Shown: one piece after another, positions 61,762 through 64,000 of the stretch
Position numbering within the stretch: position 1 is the stretch's first letter
Layout: the number at the start of each line of letters is the position of its first letter
NCBI GenBank assembly: GCA_963837655.1
Contig: CAWIOK010000002.1
Coordinates: 186,001 to 250,000 of the forward strand
Reading direction: 5' to 3'
Length of the DNA: 64,000 nt
DNA from: CAVVSD01 sp963837655
GTDB taxonomy: Bacteria > Actinomycetota > Thermoleophilia > Solirubrobacterales > Solirubrobacteraceae
The notes under the pieces: model-generated
Database searches by the model: none
Seen by the model: only the letters and a program-made list of their open reading frames with translations
What the model was told of the DNA's origin: nothing
Made by a program: the position numbers and the translations under genes

Positions 61762-62856
61762 TCAGCGGGCCAGCGCGCCGAAGCGCGTGGAGAATCGGGG
61801 AGCGACCTCGAGCGCGAAGCGACGCGCCCAGTCGCGGCGGACCTCGTGCGGGGTGCCCGGCGTGGCGGTGTGCACGAACAGGTGGTCGAACCCCGCGTCG
61901 ACGTAGTCCTGCACGCGCGCGGCGACGGTGTCCGGCGCGCCGACGAGCTGGTACTCGGCCCACGCCGGGATGTTCGCGGGGTCCGTCTTGGAGCGCATGC
62001 CCTCGAACTGGCCCTTCCAGGCGCGGTAGTCCGGGAGCTCCTCCCAGTTGGTCTCGTCCGGCATGTAGTGGTCGATCTGCGCCTGCATGAAGTGCGGGAT
62101 GTACGTCTGCGCCTGCGCGATCGCCTCCTCGTCGGTGTCGGCGACGATGCAGTTGATCATGATCGGGCGCAGCTCGCCGGCGGGCGTCTCGGGCCGCACC
62201 GACGAGGACTCCCACGTGCGCAGGATCCGCTTCTGGGTCTCGAAGTCGCCGATGGTCGTGCAGATCGGGGGGAGGCCCAGGGTCGCCATGACCGAGGCGC
62301 TCGCGGGGCTGCCGATCGCGCCGTAGAGGTGGATGCGGTCGGTGCTGACACCCGCGACCGTCGGGCGCACCCGCACCTCGCGCGGCACCTGCACGTGCTC
62401 GCCGTCATAGGAGAACGGCTCGCCCGTCAGCGCCAGGCGCAGGATGTCCTGGACCTCGCGGAAGCGCTCGCGGCCCTCGCCCATCTCGATGCCGAACGCG
62501 TCGTACTCGTACTTCGCCGTGCCGCGCCCGAGGCCGAGGTGGAGCGGCTGCTCGGTGAGGAGGCTGAGCATCGCGATCTCACCGGCGAGGCGCAGCGGCT
62601 CGTGCCACGGGGTCACCAGGACGCAGGTGCCGAGCGCCAGCTCGGGGAAGCGGGCCGCGAGGTGCGACGCAAGCAGCAGCGGGCTCGGCGTCGGGAAGTA
62701 GTCGCTGAAGTGGTGCTCGATGAGCCACGCGGTCGAGTAGCCGAGATCGGCGTGGAACTCGACGTCCTCGAGCAGCGTGCGGTACAGCGCGGCATCCGAC
62801 GTGCCCGGCGCATCCGCCGCCGACGCGACGAAGCCGAAGTCGACGTGGTCGTTCAT
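61762..62856 (-). CDS. LLM-class flavin-dependent oxidoreductase
   Basis: A 364-residue luciferase-like protein: VDFGFVASAADAPGTSD, LGYSTAWLIEHHFSDYFPTPSPLLLASHLAAR, CVLVTPWHEPLRLAGEIAMLSLLTEQPLHLGLGRGTAKYEYDAFGI. These (beta/alpha)8 enzymes use FMN or F420. ATG at 62856 follows AGGAGTG. It precedes the hydrolase gene by 25 nt and is likely in the same operon. It may oxygenate the amine or its product (inference). Confidence 0.88.
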   Translation of the reverse strand: MNDHVDFGFVASAADAPGTSDAALYRTLLEDVEFHADLGYSTAWLIEHHFSDYFPTPSPLLLASHLAARFPELALGTCVLVTPWHEPLRLAGEIAMLSLLTEQPLHLGLGRGTAKYEYDAFGIEMGEGRERFREVQDILRLALTGEPFSYDGEHVQVPREVRVRPTVAGVSTDRIHLYGAIGSPASASVMATLGLPPICTTIGDFETQKRILRTWESSSVRPETPAGELRPIMINCIVADTDEEAIAQAQTYIPHFMQAQIDHYMPDETNWEELPDYRAWKGQFEGMRSKTDPANIPAWAEYQLVGAPDTVAARVQDYVDAGFDHLFVHTATPGTPHEVRRDWARRFALEVAPRFSTRFGALAR

Positions 62857-62926
62857 GTCGTCACTCCTGCGACCTTGCCAGAGAAAAGGGTACGAGGAAC
62901 AGACCATACATACCGACGCTCGGGAG

Positions 62927-63650
62927 TCAACGCGCCTCCCTGTGGTCACCGCGTCCGACCGCCAGGAACCGCCGGCACAGCAGACGCCCCTGCTCGTTGG
63001 AGGCCGGCAGCCTCCGCTCGGACTCCGCGAGCAACGCCGGCTCGTCGACGCCAGGTGCCATGGACCCAACGATCCCGGCGCCGATCCAGTCGCGCAACTG
63101 CGCGGGCGCGACCTCGGGGTGCCACTGCACGCCCCAGGCGGCCGGGCCGGCGCGGAACGCCTGGGTGCTGAAGGGCGTCCGAGCGAGCGCCGGCGTCGCT
63201 TGCGGCAGTACGCACGCATAGCTGTGGCACTGGAAGACCGGGGTGGGATCGAGCGCGCCGAGCAACGGATTCCGTCTCCCATCCGGGCAGGCGTTCCGGG
63301 GTGCTCCAGCCGATCTCGACCGCCGCTGCGGGCACGGCCGCGCCGCCGGCGATCTGCGCGAGGAGCTGCGCACCGAGGCACACGCCGAGCACCGGCGTGC
63401 CGCGCGCGACCAGCTCCCCGACGAGCGCCCGCTCGGTCGCGAGCCACGGGTGCTCGCCGTCCTGGTCGACCTGCATGGTGCCGCCGAGGACGATCGCGGC
63501 GTCGATCGACGCGCTCGGGAGCGGGGGTGGGGCGCCCGAAGGCGCGTGCCAGTGGACCTCCTCGGCGCCCGCGCGGTGGAGCTCGGAGGCGAAGACGCCG
63601 AGGCCGGCGCCCTCGTTGTGAACCACGACGAGCACGCGCAGGGCTGGCAT
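62927..63650 (-). pseudogene. Class I glutamine amidotransferase, frameshifted
   Basis: The N-terminal half, from ATG 63650, reads PALRVLVVVHNEGAGLGVFA, IVLGGTMQVDQDGEHPWLATE and the nucleophile VLGVCLGAQLLAQIAGG up to EIGWSTPERL. The C-terminal half, in another frame, resumes at PDGRRNPLLGALDPTPVFQCHS and contains the His-Glu pair GVQWHPEVAP, ending at 62927. The frame changes near 63280-63290; together they make a complete ~240-residue GATase1 domain, so this is one gene broken by a one-base shift or by a sequencing error. With the ligase nearby it would correspond to PuuD or the TdnT-type partner. Confidence 0.75.
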
Positions 63651-63689
63651 CGATCGAACACTATCGCCCCCAGTCTGTGAAAAAAGGTC

Positions 63690-63718
63690 TTGCCGCGGGA
63701 CCATAGTTCCCCTACGAT
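63690..63718 (+). promoter_or_regulatory. Promoter of the permease gene
   Basis: TTGCCG (63690-63695), 17-nt spacer, TACGAT (63713-63718), followed by a short CCGCC/GGCGG stem and GAAGGAGA at 63743-63750. The best -35/-10 match in the window. Confidence 0.7.
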
Positions 63719-63756
63719 GCCGCCCGTTTCCCGAGGCGGTACGAAGGAGAGACCCG

Positions 63757-64000
63757 TTGGCTGCAACAGTTGAACCGGACGTCGGGGCGAAGACCCCGGC
63801 CGGCGAGGGCATCGACCGTCTCAAGCCCAATGCGATCGGGCTCGTCGGCGTGCTGTTCATGGCGGTCGCGTTCTCCGCCCCCATCACGGCGATGACCGGC
63901 AACCTGCCCGTCGCCGTCGGCTTCGGAAACGGCACGGGCGCACCGGCGGCGTTCATCTTCGCGACCGTCGTCCTGACGATCTTCTCGATCGGCTACGTGG
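63757..64000 (+). CDS. APC-family amino acid/polyamine permease (3' end outside window)
   Basis: A frame opens with TTG at 63757, 6 nt after GAAGGAGA, and stays open to the window end: LAATVEPDVGAKTPAGEG, then IDRLKPNAIGLVGVLFMAVAFSAPITAMTGNLPVAVGFGNG and AAFIFATVVLTIFSIGYV. The first helix with SAPITAMTGNLP is the unwound substrate-binding segment of APC permeases. No ATG is available, so TTG is the likely start. About 81 of ~480 residues are visible. Divergent from the amidotransferase, it would import the amine or amino acid used by this locus. Confidence 0.85.
   Translation, partial: MAATVEPDVGAKTPAGEGIDRLKPNAIGLVGVLFMAVAFSAPITAMTGNLPVAVGFGNGTGAPAAFIFATVVLTIFSIGYV

Overview
The window is high-GC, densely packed actinobacterial DNA. 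The short secreted protein at 33570-34259 (repeats of the type IxNNSIxGxKLK followed by a Gly-X-Y run), frequent GTG starts, chains of genes overlapping by 4 nt (GTGA/ATGA) and -10 boxes of the form TANNNT just upstream of start codons suggest the Thermoleophilia, most likely Solirubrobacterales (Conexibacter/Baekduia-like). That placement is inference from gene content, not from a marker gene. I saw no rRNA, tRNA, CRISPR array or prophage; one IS481-type transposase gene is present.

Layout. 1-7053: aromatic/redox catabolism block (transglutaminase-like fragment, nitroreductase, GntR regulator, VAO-type flavin oxidase, SDR, TetR regulator, FAD monooxygenase, carboxymuconolactone decarboxylase-like protein). 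7050-14353: an AlkZ-like protein, then a cobalamin riboswitch and a five-gene operon: two exported proteins with transcobalamin-type (DUF4430-like) domains, EcfT, a fused double ATPase, and an ECF substrate-binding membrane subunit fused to a terpenoid-cyclase-like alpha/alpha barrel. The two folds of animal transcobalamin/intrinsic factor appear here on separate chains with a vitamin transporter; this is the most striking system in the window. 14363-20037: TetR plus ring-cleavage-type VOC dioxygenase, two near-identical ABC solute-binding lipoproteins with duplicated promoters, and an acetamidase/formamidase. 20000-25032 (minus): small membrane protein, an orphan molybdenum hydroxylase large subunit, DUF1932-type dehydrogenase, rpiA, thiamine-binding protein, zinc-ribbon protein. 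25156-28337: cytochrome c maturation (ccmE, ccmF, ccmI-like) and secG. 28334-33413: SnoaL-like proteins, TldD/TldE, LysR. 33570-38916 (minus): cell-surface block (collagen-like, CAP domain, large unknown secreted protein) and a NarL-type regulator. 39153-41280: GH26-like lipoprotein and ROK sugar kinase.

41345-49145: a second aromatic pathway (ferredoxin, P450, GntR, FAD monooxygenase, VOC dioxygenase, FAH-family hydrolase, aldehyde dehydrogenase, muconolactone isomerase-like protein, peptide deformylase). Two divergent promoter regions here carry the same CCACTT-N4-AAGTGG palindrome, defining a small regulon. 49146-50237: IS481-type insertion. 50230-55364: DsbA-like protein and a carbon-metabolism operon (gnd, zwf, GH15). 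55431-64000: a GntR-associated locus with creatininase family protein, glutamine-synthetase-like ligase, a cysteine-rich unknown, two SDRs, an alpha/beta hydrolase, a luciferase-like flavin enzyme, a frameshifted class I glutamine amidotransferase and the start of an APC permease. Ligase plus amidotransferase plus permease resembles gamma-glutamylation routes for amine catabolism, although the substrate cannot be read from sequence.
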